64,000 nucleotides of DNA from Oopsacas minuta (GCA_024704765.1 JAKMXF010000044.1:248001-312000), one strand, 5' to 3'; positions 26,538 to 39,929 are shown, numbered from the stretch's first letter. Numbers and translations are program-made. Notes: generated from the letters alone by a model not told the origin.

Positions 26538-28600
26538 TATTTAAATACAATGAGTTAAAACTGAATAATTAATACATTCTATAATTTCCATATAGTATCT
26601 TTACTTATGGCCGACAATATAGCCCCCAAACTGGCGGATATATGCTATCGATAGTAGAGATGCTCTCGAGGATCTTACTGTACAATGTCACAGATTTTTA
26701 TAAGGTATCTTAACGATCGGTGAGACAGGTTGGATTCCATGCTAACACGCTAGATACAGTCATCACCCAGTAACTCTAATATCCGTAAACTCGAATTATA
26801 CTTACCTCCCTTCGTTGTACGTACCTTTCTTACTTATGGCATCCGTTAACTAAAACATTGGCGATCTCGAAGAAATTTTTGATTCCCTTACATGTATTAT
26901 GTAAATACTATTTACAAGTGATATTTGCAATTCTGGTTGATGCTGTGTAAATGGCTGACAACGTAAGCTAAACAACGATATCTATCTGTAATAATAAACG
27001 CGAAAAGCTGAAAATAGTGAAGAAGACAGTGTTCGTCAACTGACAGAAAATGTACGAAAGAAAATTGATCAGTAGATCCAATCATTTGTTCAGAATTCAA
27101 AGTTTCAGTTCTTGTTTCAACCAGTCTCCCTCGCCATGTGAATACGACTCCTACACTCTCACCTGTAATTGAACGGAACTGCTTCAGACTCGAAGCTAGC
27201 ATTTCCCGAGCATTTGCATATATCATGCTAGGAATTTTTATTTTACAAAAAATACAGTGGAAACTGAATAAACTGCACATTAATACGTGTTGTTTAATAT
27301 ATCGTTGGATTATAGAGGTCTGCCTGATCATATAGGTGTCGGTTAATGTAGTTTCCACTGTACAATGAAATTGAAAGGTTCATTCGTAAGATAAGAATAG
27401 TTACAAATTTATAGATGAAACCTAAGCAGTTCAAGGTTAAGTCTATATTCATTTCCGCAGCCCCTTTGATCAAAATTGTGATACATACTACAATATACAA
27501 CATGCGAAAGATTAACAGCCCTTATTTAATACAAATAGTTCGTTACCCCTAGATCAGTTACGCAACCATGTATTTGAAAGAGGTGTCAAATGTCATTTGA
27601 AATGATGAGCATTGCAACTTTAAGCATGTGTCAGGTACTTTAAATATTTGAAAATTGTGTCAAACCACCACCTGCTCCTATCTGAATAGGGAGAAATATT
27701 AATTGTAGATTAATTATTTAGTATTAAGACGTACTAGATGGAGGTATTTGTTCGGGTTATTTACGCTAAGTTGATAAGAAAAATTTCAGTTTGAATTGTC
27801 TACAAACTATAGATTCTGAAAATTGTACAGATATAACTTGTGAGGATCGGGATAATCTGAATTCTATCAACTAGAATTCTGCATATTAAAACAAAAGATA
27901 ATATCATGCACTGGCAAGAAAATTGTGAAAAAAGTGAAAGTATTGCCAGGCCGCGGGGGGCGATACCGTAAAATCGAATGCATATATATGCATAACTAGA
28001 CTCAATTGTCGAGCGACATCGGACAAGTGGTCACTCGATAGGATTTTGTCAAGTTCTGGAATTAATATTCGGATGCTACTATATAGGTTAGAATATTATG
28101 TACTATATTCTGGATAGGGGTGTGGAATTGTTTATTTGTTCTTGTACATGATATTCTAATATGTACTCAACGTGGGTAACACCGATATAGGACGAAAATA
28201 ATTTATGTCTAGCTCCGATCACATTTAATATGTTGGAGAAACTCTTGCTTGTTTTAGTTTAGTTTTTTGGGAAATTTCTGTGACTAAGGACACTATACAT
28301 ACACTCATCATAAAGAGGTGTGTGAAGATATTGATCCAACCAGAGTATAGATACGTAAGAGGAACTCATTAGATTAATATCCTCAAGAGATCACTATATA
28401 CAAGTTGGTGATATTCTCAATAACAAAATGAAGAGAAACAAATGTATTGACATGGATAGAAAATTAAGAGCGTATGAAATAGAGTCGGGTAAAATCGACA
28501 CAAGAAAATTATAGCGTCCATGAATGATATCATGCACAAGGAGAGGAAAATACTACCAATGTTAATAATGGAGGAGGATAACAATTTGGTGACTGAACCA
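26538..28600. other. No recognisable host gene
   Basis: Contains one tiny TA-flanked MITE (27255-27360). The 148-codon frame at 26912-27358 (minus) overlaps that MITE and shows no domain. A CAGGCCGCGGGGGGCG word at 27948 may be a lone hAT end. Confidence 0.4.
27255..27360. mobile_element. 106-bp TA-flanked MITE
   Basis: Ends CAGTGGAAACT... and ...AGTTTCCACTG, flanked by TA on both sides (27253-27254, 27361-27362). This fits a Tc1/mariner or pogo-derived MITE. Confidence 0.75.
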
Positions 28601-28606
28601 ACAATG

Positions 28607-31600
28607 CACAGTGTGACAAAATGGCCATAATGGGGAAATAGCTAAGTGAATCTGTATTATCACCACAATTATACTTACATATACTAAATCGACACTGTAG
28701 ATTTCAAAAATACCAATGATTTTTTAGTAGTACGACTATAAACCTAATTATCACGTAATTACAGATATTTTCTACTTTTTAACACTTGTGGTTCATTAGT
28801 GAGGATATTATGAAAGTTGATAATACATGCATATCATGGTCTCTATTCTGCTTTGATAAGGTACAATTTAAAGACCCTTGATTATGTATGACTATTGGAT
28901 ATACTTATTATTATAAACCATCTGATAGTATACTATTATATAATATTTCTTGGAGGCTGTTTGCAACGTCTCTTTTCTTCTTTGTGTGCTTCAAACGGTT
29001 CTGTACCAAGATGGGGTTACTACAACATTACAACCTGACTAAAATATCTCTTACATTATCTGTGAAAGAAGTTTTTCTTGCCAGATTCTCTCGATACCGC
29101 CTTACAAATTTATTGCAGGATTCTAAACATTTCACACAGAGATTCTGTAATCCTTTACCATTATTGTAAGCACCTATTTACTGAAACGAATGGGCAAGTA
29201 ACTTGTGCAAAGATGGAGTGATGCTTCCCCATGGGTACTCAACTAGAATAAATTCGTACGTTTCTTTGCATAATTCTTGCATTTTGTCACAGTTAATCAA
29301 GTCACCACTATTGAGGAGTCTTAACAAAACAGATGGATTTGTCTGGACCTCCTTAATGATATTTTATCTGAAGGATTAATGGGAGAAGTGGCCCAGGTCA
29401 AAAAATCTCTCTTATTTAAAAAGCAGTCTCGCGCAATGTTACCAGTGGTTGAAATGCCGCTCTGACTTGAAGGGATATTGACACTGAAGTTACATCTTCC
29501 CTGGAGTATATCTCGAACCCGTTTCATTGAAGAATTTACTTTCGAGTTTGATGGCACACATACCTTGTGTCCTGCATCAAGATGGTATATCGATAGCATG
29601 AACCACCTGAATACACAAAGGTAAGCATGCAAAGGAGACGCAGCTATAATATCGATGTTAGAAGTTGGTTGATGCGTAATACCAACACGTTGATTTGATG
29701 GGAGGTTCAAGTAATCTTCATCAACCTCTTCAAAAAGTTGCCGAGCGTCGCTAATTAATCTGTTAATAGGGAAACCAGAATTGACCCATTCTAAACTTTT
29801 AATTTGGTTATCCGTTGCAGTACACAGATGACAAGAAGCCCCACCAGCTCCATCCAGCAATCCTGCCATCTTGGTATCAAAAAAAGAACGGACTATCTCG
29901 ACCTGTGCATGGCTTCCAATAAGAGATAACCCATCCTGTATGATATGGTCTGTTTGAGGATTGACTATTGTATTCATGATAAGCTTTACTAGACTATTCT
30001 TCTTTCAAAGCTATCAGTGCTACTGGCCTAAAGCGGAACGGAGAGTTGGGTGAGCTGTTATAGAACACGTCATTTCCAAGTGTGTCTGTAATTGATATTA
30101 CTTTGAATCCGAACAAAATGAAAGTTTTTGTGCTTAATACAGAATTGTTGCTTTATTGGTTATAGGTTTGATGACAACCGGGCCATCCAATCCATCAGAT
30201 ATCTTAATTTTGAGTGGGTAGTGTGAATCAGGATTTGGGTCTAATGTTGAAAGCGAGCGTTGAATGGTCAGACTAAGGATGGAATGATAAGAGACCCAAG
30301 TCCCAATTGACAATGCTTCGGGGTCACTAACTATTTCCATTTCATTTATTAGGCTAATTTCCCTATGATATTGCGGGACAAGCTTATAGGAAGGAAGTTT
30401 GACATCACCTTTGAGAATTCTTTTCAGATTCGTGTATTACTCACCCTAATTTCTAAGCTGTCCAATATATAAGCACATTTAGAGATTTGTACTTTGTTTA
30501 ATACACCGCTGAAAGATCCCTTATCAATTATTTCTCTGCATATATCAGAAATATCACGGTCATAAGATTTTTTTGAGACTAATTCTAAAGCTAGAGCGAG
30601 TAGTTGTTTAGGCTCAATCTTTTCTCTCTCTGCTATAAAGTCCTCATGCTCTAAAAGAACACCAAATCTCGATCTGGAAGTCTTCATGTGACATTCGAGA
30701 ATATGCTTCCGGGATTCAGTTACAATCTGTTCTGAAAAGTTTCGATTTTCAGAATCAGTGACTAAAGAATATTCTGGACAAGCGATATTCTCTTTCTTGG
30801 ATTGGATATTGTTAGATGAGTAGAGTGGAAAATCATGTTATCCCATGTTTTAAGATCCTTCCTGCGGTTAGCCTCTCTGGATGTTAGAAGTGATTTAAAT
30901 TTTAAATGGAGAGTAGCAGTTTCTTCATCGGATAAATGGTTGTTCTCAATAACTTTCCTTACAGAGACTAACACTTCTTCCATTCGAAATATACAAATTA
31001 TATACCTCATTGTTCGTGATTAGTACAGACATGATCGCAAAAGGCCTACATTAACATAGAAACATTATGATATATGATTGTAGAGCATTGGAATAACTAA
31101 TACCCAGCGAAATGTAGAATTTTAATGAAAAAATTTAAAACGTATGAAAAATATATTTTCGGATTTTTGTCCGGTCCGGACAATGAATGACGTGATAAAT
31201 TTTTGGGCAGCTTTGGCAAGCCTGGAAAGTGATTAAATAGTTGACTAAATATAGTAACATTACGTATATATTAATGACGTTTTGTCAAATTTTGTCAAAC
31301 AAGAGATGTACACTTCAATCAATGAGAAAAAATTCCAAATTATAACTTTGGGAGGGCCAAACTAGACAACCGGGAAAAGTACAAATGAATATCTAGACTA
31401 ACCTATCAATGATTAAATTGTTCTTATAATATAGATTTATTTTCAGAAGATATTTTTACTCTTATATTTAGTATTTACATCAATTATGATTACATACACT
31501 AGAGCATAGGAATTTCCGGTTTGAAAATATATATTTCCATTATTAGAAACACATAACAAAGTTGTGCGTGGTTAGGATTCCTAACTGCTTCTAATGCTGG

Positions 31601-31699
31601 CAATAATATTCTCGTATTAAGTGAACTATGGAGAATTCGAAAAACGCATTGAAATATGTTTTTTAAAATATGCCTATTTCCTGATACTGCCACACTGTA
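28607..31699 (-). mobile_element. Transib element, left copy (inverted)
   Basis: The 3' end of the element is CACAGTGTGACAAAATGGCC (28607). The 5' end read inward from 31699 is TACAGTGTGGCAGTATC. Flanking pentamers CAATG (28602-28606) and TAATG (31700-31704) match at 4 of 5, the 5-bp duplication expected of Transib. It is 3093 bp and inverted to the copy at 43267-46357. Confidence 0.88.
28911..31010 (-). pseudogene. Transib transposase (RAG1-like), frameshifted, left copy
   Basis: Interior segments match the right copy, which describes the domain order. Here the central 218-codon frame (29321-29977) is longer because a T-run before the second catalytic Asp has 7 Ts rather than 6, keeping SFFDTKMAGLL in frame with upstream sequence. 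The catalytic Glu codon is at 29121-29123. In-frame stops before and after it are shared with the right copy. Confidence 0.88.
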
Positions 31700-31704
31700 T
31701 AATG

Positions 31705-32876
31705 ATTACAAATATCTTTAACGATCATTTTGCCTCGAAAGCAGACTGTCGTTCAGGAAATTTTGATTCAAAGCACCCCAGACTTCCATTTATTAGAAGG
31801 AAAGTGTTAATTGATCCATGAGTCAAGTTTTAGTTAATGCCACTGACTGTAGAAAGATCAAAAGTATTCTATCATAAAAATTATTCAATCGGTAGTGACG
31901 AAAAGGGCCTCATAATGGTGAAACTGTTAACTACGGAAAAAAGCCAGCTGACATATATCCTAAATTGGATACAGAATTTTCGTGACAGGACTTTTCACTG
32001 CGGGATAATTGGTGTCCAAAATTAAATGTGTTGGGCAAGCGGTTGAGTATAAATCATGTACTTTGTTCCAAATGTTTGCTAATGGTTCTTACGCCTTGTT
32101 TGCTAGCAATACGTATAAACATGGGAAAATATGACAAGTGAATATCAGATCTGGCCGTCCTGTCATAACATATCAAGTGCAGTTGATAAAACAAGCTGGG
32201 CACGGTTTTAACGATGGAATCTGCTAACCAGACAGTTGCAGATGAGAATAAATCCACATTAGCTAGAGTGCCGAAGATCACCATTCTCTAATTTCCACTT
32301 TGCGCTCCAGAATCGTAGTGTAAAAATTGTTGACCTTGCTTTGTTGTAGTAGCTTTCTGGTATCTCGAGATACTGTAGTGATAGTGTTTTAAGCTGAACG
32401 TTTTCGGATTTATTTCTGCCCACATTATTTTCTTCAAGTTATTTATTTGGGGTAGATGACAGCAGATTGCTCATTCAATTCGCCAATTGAAACTGTTAAG
32501 ATTTAATGCGTTGCTTCCTTGCTTTCAGAAGCTTTGTGTTTTAGTTCAGCTTTAGCTTGATTGTTGTAGAATATATAAGTATTACTCTCGCGAGGATGAA
32601 TACTCTTTCTGGATATACTTCATTCCACTTAGTATATCACCTGCTTTGCAGATATTTCTGTGAACACGCTGCCATTGTGTGACATTTCCTGTAACATGGT
32701 GTTTCGTATAAGGAATTTTGTACAACTCCTCAAATACAAGAATGCAGGAATAATAAATTTAGCGATATACAGTTTTAGGATAAATTCAAAATATGGCAAC
32801 ATAATTTAATATCCAAGCATAGAAAAACATAATTTTTTGGTTTGTAATTTTCGTAATTCTTTGGAAATACCCTCTT
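31705..32876. other. No recognisable gene
   Basis: Short frames only (31837-32025 plus, 32054-32284 minus). Nothing diagnostic. Confidence 0.4.
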
Positions 32877-34035
32877 CAACGGGTGTCCATAAGTTCCCGA
32901 CTCTATCTCATATTTTTGTAACAAACAGAATATACCTGCACAATTCTTATATTTTCTCGAAATACTCACCATTAACATCTATGACTCGTTGTAGACGGTC
33001 TGGCCTTCCAAAAAATACATTTTTCTAGTCTCAGGGCGGGATGTATTTTAGGGATCTCCAAATTACGTTCACTAGGTCGATTCTGGTATCAAAATGCATG
33101 GCCTACAAGGTCCATTTTCAACTTTGCAAAGAGCCAGAAATCACAAGGAGCAAGGTCAGGTAAGTAGTGTGGGTGATCTAGCTCAACAACTCTCATTCTA
33201 TCCAACTCTGACTTTACGAGCACAGTTTTATGTGGCCGTGCATTATCGTGCAATTATCGCATGCCCCTCCGCTCCCAGTAATGTTTTTCCACTTCTGAGA
33301 GGCAACTGTTGGCATAAAAGTTCGCGGTAATTGTCTTCCCCTTTTGCTGTTATAATCTGGGCAACTGGGCCATGTGCATCAAAGAAAACAAAGTACAGGA
33401 CCTTCTGATCTCTGAAGTCCGGCCTAGGATTGAGAGGAGGTGCCTCACCGTTTACGACCCATACCTTATTTCTTTCTTTGGATAGTGGCTCGTCGTATCT
33501 TATCCAAGTCTCGTCACATGTAGTGATTTCTGCCAGTCATCTTTGATACGAGTCTATAAACTCGGAAAGCATTTTCTTGGACAAGTTACCCGATTGTCCT
33601 TTTGCTCCTTTGTAAGGGAATCAGAGGGCGGATCTGGGATGCCCGATTCGTTCCTCATCTTCCAGTGATACTCCTCCTTCCGAAATCGCTTGACCCACTC
33701 CTTCACAGTAGTATATGGAAGGCTAGCATCTCCATAAATGACTTCCAAGTCAATGAGATATTCTTTCGGGCCAATACCAAGGAGTGTGCGAATTTTGATG
33801 TAGGATGTTTGCTCAAATTTTAAATTCGAAGCCATAAATGCTGGAAAACACAAACATAGTCAAAACTGAGAAATTTGAAATAATCGTAACTAGAAAACTA
33901 TTGACGATATAGTGAAAGTTAAAGTTGTTCTGAATAGATAATAGAATAAGGTTCATATGAATACATATGCATAATATAATATCATATATCTTAAAATTCT
34001 ATGACCAAGGTCGGGAACTTTTTGAACGCCCGTTG
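32877..34035 (-). mobile_element. mariner element (DD34D-type), 1.16 kb
   Basis: Ends CAACGGGTGTCCATAAGTTC and, inverted, CAACGGGCGTTCAAAAAGTT; both continue CCCGAC. The flanking TA duplication is not preserved, so the outer limits are uncertain by a few bases. Confidence 0.8.
32950..33835 (-). pseudogene. mariner transposase pseudogene (DD34D)
   Basis: It starts at the ATG at 33833-33835 with MASNLKFEQTSYIKIRTLL, then DASLPYTTVKEWVKRFR, the mariner HTH_48 domain. After the frame breaks near 33550, the second catalytic block LHDNARPHKT (about 33250-33220) and LPDLAPCDFWLF (about 33150-33115) are readable in other frames. SPDLAPxD is the classical mariner third-Asp motif; here the first Ser is Leu. 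Several indels and stops make it inactive. Such elements move by cut and paste into TA. Confidence 0.85.
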
Positions 34036-34093
34036 CAATAATCCACACTGTACATGTATATTCAGGATATTTGCTTTTAAATAAATTTCTTAC

Positions 34094-34215
34094 CTCATCA
34101 TCAGGCCATTTTTCTATTACTTCAGAAATGGATTTTTCATAAATATTATTCTCATGCCCAAGGAATACACTGTGCAATCTTTCGTACAATAAGCTAGAAC
34201 TTGGAATTATCTTAA
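34094..34215 (-). CDS. Candidate internal host exon, unknown protein
   Basis: On the minus strand a TTTACAG acceptor precedes 34215 and a strong donor (GATGAG|GTAAGA) follows 34094. The 122-bp interval is open in one frame and encodes about 40 residues, including LLYERLHSVFLGHEN and SEVIEKWPDDE. It is charged and globular-looking, unlike surrounding noise. No family was recognised and no partner exons were identified. It lies 60 bp from a mariner end. It could be chance: a 122-bp open stretch is not rare, so the splice signals carry most of the weight. Confidence 0.3.
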
Positions 34216-35439
34216 CTGTAAAGTAAATGAACAAATTCAAATATCATAGCATCAATTAGGATAGAATATGTATTTGTCCAAAAACAAGTTGAGAAAACAC
34301 TCGAATTGAATAAATGCTAACGTCATCACATAATTGCGGCTAATCTAGATGAAGGATGGCTGTTTAAACCTTTTAAGTAGTCTAAATTGATTCCTTGGAA
34401 AAAGATCCAATTCGTAACATTGGAGTATGAATTTTTCTTTTATGAAGTATATAAGACTGTCGCATACTTTTTTTAGATTCGGAAGCATGTATAGCCGTAT
34501 TTTAGTAGGCTATGTGAAAATATAACATAACTCCAGTGCATTCTCCGGCTTGTCATGACTCTCTGGAAGTGACCATTGTCTCGTGGAAAGATCTAGAACT
34601 TTTCCCTACGAAAGCGTTTGAATGAAATATATTGAATGTTTATGTGGTAATGATGTTTAATATTTGATGCTTGAGTACCACTGTTACATGATAATGATTA
34701 CTCATACTGATATTTCATACTTTATTTCTCTGACCCTGTTAGGCTTATAACGAACATATGCTCAAATAATCTTTGTGTGGAGTTTGTGATGCGTTATTCC
34801 ACGTCATTAACCTATCTATATTGAATTTACAATGTAGAATATCAAGTTAAATAGGGAGAAAATAATTCAAATTGTATAGCTCCCGACGGGACTTGCGTCG
34901 GGAGTTGGGATAGACAAACGAAATCGGGAGGGTTGGACAGTATGTAGGATATATATCAATCTCTTTTCTTCTCGAAGAATAATCCATAGGTGATAGAGTT
35001 TCCGTAAATATAAATAATTAGGACGGGACTTCTTGTGTTCGAGTGCGAAATCAAAATTCTTTTTGGGAGATCTTCAGCAAGAACAAAGGAATAATCATTG
35101 GATTCATCATCACCGGGAGCCATAATTATATTATGTCTAATTACTGTAATTGACTGTACAATATTTGTAGTAAGTTTATATATAGTTAAGATAAAAATAC
35201 ACTACATTACGAAACTTAGCTAACAAAAGTTAAAGAAAGAGGAAGATACAGCTACCACATCTGAAGACTGTCCAACTTCTTTGTTGCTACATCTAATGTC
35301 GTGTCAGAGAACATCTTCGGAGCACAGCGCAACCTTGAGATGTTGGAACACTCCAGTATCTGGTGGCTGAGGGCACTTTCAAGACGAGCCTACAATTTCA
35401 CACAGGTGTAAGTGAAACTCGCGTTACGTGGAGGTCCTG
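34216..35439. other. No recognisable gene
   Basis: AT-rich with no long frames or repeats identified. Confidence 0.4.
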
Positions 35440-36140
35440 ACTCAATAAAGGATGGTCGCTCATTGCCATGTTTTTTTTTACTACTACTCAACAAGACGGA
35501 AGTCACTTACTGGAGAATGTGGGAACAAGTTGAGCTGTTTTACCACAAGTATGCCCACACAAGGTGCTGATGGACTATGGGTTGGCAGCAATCAACAGTT
35601 TCGAGGACATGTGGTCTGGAACTATTCTGGAGGGTTGCTACTGTCACCTAACGCAGAATATGTGGCATAAAGTTCATGCCACAGGAATACAAGCTCATTA
35701 CTACAACGAAGAGCTCGTGTACGCTTCCGACAGAAACCAGCTCTGGTGTTTGATGCTCCAATGATTTACCTGTTTCGTTCAAGTAGCAAGCAGCACTACT
35801 ACCTTCAGCAACACCAAACGATCTCATAGAATGAATCAAGAGGGCATAAATTGGTGCGACAGTCTCAGGCCGTACGAACCATCCAGCACTGTTCCAATAG
35901 GGATGTGGAATAACCAATTTGACTCAGCTTTCTGTATATCTCGGAAATGACCGCGGTGGAAGCATGCCATCGTAGCATTAATGCGACAATCGGGTGTCTC
36001 CATCTCAACATCTCGAAGATCATCTTTGCACTGGAGGAGGTGAACATGCAAAGTACATTGCTGGTGAGCACCCTACCTACCCCATGGCTGTGCTGACTAA
36101 TGAACAGGCTCTGAGGGGTTTTGTTCAGGCGTTTGCACAT
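35440..36140 (+). pseudogene. Mutator-like (MULE domain) transposase fragment
   Basis: Plus-strand pieces in shifting frames follow the MULE transposase core. TEVTYWRMWEQVELFYHK (about 35495-35550) precedes MDYGLAAINSFEDMW, then LEGCYCHLTQNMWHKVHA and an AHYYNEEL helix (35570-35720). In the family these are the D-x-E-x-A-x-x-N-A-F and G-C-x-F-H-x-x-Q-x-x-x-K motifs, containing the second Asp and the C/H motif. Further on, TVPIGMWN (about 35885) and TAVEACHRSINATIG (about 35950-35995) correspond to the downstream W-N and V-E-x-W-H-R blocks. Only the middle of the protein is present. It is unrelated in motif set to the remnant at 20.8-22.6 kb. Confidence 0.75.
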
Positions 36141-36479
36141 CGCTCCTTCATAGAACCTTAAGAAATGCAGTATTCAAACTTAATATATTAGTCCTGAGCC
36201 AGAAGGGTTTTCGGAATCATCTCGGGGGATTAAATCTCCATGGTTATTTTGAAATGGTGACCATTCGTAAAATCAGAAAATAAGTGATACAGCCGATTGA
36301 TGCTAGCTTTTGTTTGCTAGAATCTTCCGAGATGAACTGTGATATCGAGGAGGAAACTAATTCAAATTTATCTAACTTTCTTAAATACATTTTGAGAATT
36401 TCTGTTTTCTAACATAGGCAGTATGCAGTATGAGCAGTTTATGAGTAATAATATTTAACTTTAGTGTAATATAATCATT

Positions 36480-37462
36480 GGCGATGGCCATAGGCGTAAA
36501 TCCCGGGGGGACGGGTGGTTCAAATTACCCATCTTTGAAGAATTTGGGCTGATTTGTGGGAATTTAGGGCTGATTTTTCCTCAAATTACCAGATTATGAA
36601 ATTGGTCCCCACTTTTGATTATGGATCTACTCTTTTGGCGTTGGCACTCTATCTAAATTCGGAAGCAGGGACTGTGAATTGAGGTAATATGTTCATAAAA
36701 TTAGCAATTCTATTACTTTTGCTGATATCATAATGATACACGTTGACACAAATGAATGTTTTGTTAATACGTCGTACTACCGATAGGCCACTATTCAAGA
36801 TTACATCATAATGAGTAGAGATAGGATATCAGAATGCATTACAATCGTTTGGAAGTCTGACATATACTATAATTGGCAGGATTATTTTGCAGGATAATAT
36901 TTTGCAATTATTCCATATTTATGATATTGGCATCAATGTGGTTGCTGCAATACCTGAAGAATGTGACAACTTTATCATCGAAGGATAGCATGAAATGTTC
37001 TTTAGATCCTTCATTTATAATTCTGGAATCGAAATGTAGGTAGTTAAACTATAAGAAAACGTCAAGGTTGGAGTGTTTTCAAGAGAATAGTGCATATTTC
37101 GAAATCATATGACCTCTTCTCGACCTGTAATATGGTGTTCTGATGTGGTCTTTGGGCAGTATGATCTTTTAACAAAACATATATTTGGGTCAACATGTAC
37201 AATTATGATATCAGCAAGAATAATACAATTGCCAATAGTTATCAATAAATTCGTCACTTCGCAGTCCCGGCTTCCGAATTTAGATAGTGTGCCATCGCCA
37301 AAGAAAGTGGATCCATGAACTAAAGTGGCGGACCCATATAAAAATCTGGAAATTGGGTGTAAACTCAATGCTAAATTCCCATAAATCCCCCCAAATTTCT
37401 TCAAAGGTGGGGAACATGAACCACCCTTCCGCCTGGGATTTAGGTCCATGGTCATCGCCTTG
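36480..37462. mobile_element. Long palindromic element (~1 kb)
   Basis: Arms of about 220 bp face each other. The left arm from 36480 reads GGCGATGGCCATAGGCGTAA then ATCCCGGGGGGACGGGTGG. The right arm inverted (from 37460) reads GGCGATGACCATGGACCTAA then ATCCCAGGCGGAAGGGTGG. GGTTCAT/AAT and CTTTGAAGAA blocks are also shared. The GGCGTAAATCCC core resembles hAT ends. Short frames inside (37105-37521) are by-products of the arm. Confidence 0.75.
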
Positions 37463-37563
37463 GTACATAGAATGTACCATAGATAAACACTGAATAATAT
37501 AATTTTACAATAATGTTCCAATAAGTTTATATATTGTAACCACTAAATTACTCATATTGCGCA

Positions 37564-38065
37564 CAGTGCCGTAGTTAGGGGGTGGTAAGGGGGGGGCTAA
37601 GCCCCCCTAGCAAATTTAACCACTCCGTAAATTTTTGCTAAGCTATATTGATCTTCACTATCTTAGATCTTAAATATTAGTTAAATCAAGAATAATTTTG
37701 TGAATATGTCAAATTGTCTATAAATTGTAGTTATCTAATTCCTCTTGCTAGGAAATATACTTAATTACATGGATGCTTTTATAGCGACCATTGAAATTAT
37801 ATTTTTTGTATTTATTTGACCACAACATATATTCCCTCCAGTTTGATTACATGTTATGTGCAAATAGTAAAATCATTCTTCAATGGCTATAGTCGGCATG
37901 CATAGAAGCAATATTTATGAACTAAGTAATTTTACCTTCCCCCAAAGTAGCTTGGGAGTTTGAGTATGGGCCTACCCAAAAAAATAGATATAAAATCTTA
38001 AGTATCAAAGCCCCCTCTAAAGTTTACTTAATCCCTCCCAACATTACGCCCTGGCTACGGCCCTG
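37564..38065. mobile_element. hAT MITE with perfect 8-bp target duplication
   Basis: Left end CAGTGCCGTAGTTAGGGGG; right end read inward CAGGGCCGTAGCCAGGGCG. Flanking octamers ATTGCGCA (37556-37563 and 38066-38073) are identical, a clean hAT signature. Length 502 bp, no coding capacity. Confidence 0.93.
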
Positions 38066-38073
38066 ATTGCGCA

Positions 38074-39927
38074 CTATCGATGTTAGAAATAGTTGAGCAA
38101 TTGCACCCGCAAATATTACCTATTGTAAACTTATGACCTCAATTTGGTATTTTAAATATTCAAGTATTTGAATGAGCTTTAACTGCTCGAAGTCAATAGC
38201 TTCACGCTTACCATATATTCAAAATGTGTATATAGTGTGTATATACATATTTCTCAATTTTCACAGATAATTAAATTTTACAACATATATTTATAATTAT
38301 AGGAGCCTTTCTTCAAAAATGAATCCTTTGAGTATGCCTCTATCGCCAAATCATAAAAACAGTCAAAGAGCCGCAATGTGTAATATGTAATGATGTGCTG
38401 TCTTCTCAGTCCCTAATTGATCTGGATCCGCCTACTACAATTTCTACTGATAACACGCGAGCCAATCAAATTATCTCTGATACAAAATATACTCAATTCC
38501 CTCGCAACTTTCGCAATTAGGCGAACATTGCTAAGAGGCGAATCGCTAATTCGGGGACACCATAGTTCCTGAGGTCAGGATAACGGTCATCCAGTGAACC
38601 CTGAGTTGTGGTATTTGTCAAATTTAATTGCTTTCCACTGTATTATATATCAATAGAATTTCAAATTTTATATCAATATATGATATAAAAAATGTAGGAA
38701 TGTACTAAAATATGTGGCTAGCAGCATATATTTACCCAAATATATCATTATTTCATGACTTGTAGGACGTTAAATAGTAGATTTTCATCACACCGGTAAG
38801 TTTATGAAATCTATGAATACTTTGGTACAACTATAGAATTGCGCCACTCGAACCTTTCATCCAACATGTAAAAGGCACTCATTCTAGCCTAATCGTGTCT
38901 TATTCCAAACAAATTTCTCTTTCTACCTCTCTTTATATAACTAATTATCTAATGTAAATTTTGTTTTTGAATACATTTACTCAGGTTATATATATTCTGT
39001 TTTGAATTCATTTCCTCTTCTGTATATTACATACCGAAGTGCCTTAACCGAAATAGGACAGTATTATTTTGCGTTTCTTAGCTTTGACTAGCTTTGAGCG
39101 CTTCTAAAGGAATATGTATACAAATTACTAAGCTTTATACAATAAATGATTGCATAGTTCCTTGTGAAGTGTTCGTGGGCGGCACGGACCCACGCACCTA
39201 TCAATGTCATGAAATTTTCTTGCTAAGATATTATAGATGACAGACCATGGAGAATGATCTTGATAACCCTGCGATACATTAACTGGTTCCCAGTGAAGTG
39301 CTAGAATCAGAAACCTAGGGACCAACTGATATATAAATTATACATATATATTATCTAATAGTCAAATGACTAATCAGTAAACCCAGTTAATTGTAAAATA
39401 TTCCTAATAGGCCAGTGTTTCCCCCACAACTAGTTAAGCGAGTCATTTAACGCGGTTTCCGCGCGCTATATTACGTAGTTAGAATACCCCTAAAAGGCCC
39501 ATCTCTTTCAATTAAACAACATATGCCCTTCAAATTTATAGTCACGAAACTAAAGCTTATAGGCCCGTAACATGATCATTTCTTGAGGATAAACAACTTG
39601 ATCCGACTACTAGCCTATATTTTCTAACTAAAAAGAAAGGTATCCTGCCTCCCAGCAATGCCCACAGTACTTGATTCCTCGGGTTTATTAGATATTATCT
39701 AGATATTTAAAGTAGGGATTAAGTGATATTATAATAATTAATAGTGATACAAACAGATTAATTGTCGTAACAAGTCAAAACAACAATTTTGGAGATAACG
39801 AAATATTTGTCAATATTCACCGTTACTAGTAAAGCTTCCTAATCTAATTGTTAAATCTAATGATGTAATGACAATATGCTATATCATTAATTTCAAGAAA
39901 TATGTCTTATGTAAGTAAGACATATTT
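38074..39927. other. No recognisable gene
   Basis: AT-rich. A lone CAGTGTTTCCCCCAC word at 39412 resembles a hAT terminus; a similar CAGTGTTTCCC at 41385 is in the same, not opposite, orientation. Confidence 0.4.
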
Positions 39928-39929
39928 TA

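Noticed and set aside
26912-27358. 148-codon minus-strand frame as a host gene
   Set aside because: It runs across a TA-flanked MITE and has no recognisable domain or splice context.
28888-29169. 93-codon plus frame in the left Transib copy (mirrored at 45795-46076)
   Set aside because: It is the antisense shadow of the transposase C-terminus containing the catalytic Glu.
35648-36140. Minus-strand open frames of 70-90 codons
   Set aside because: Shadows of the plus-strand Mutator-like fragment, whose motifs explain the region.
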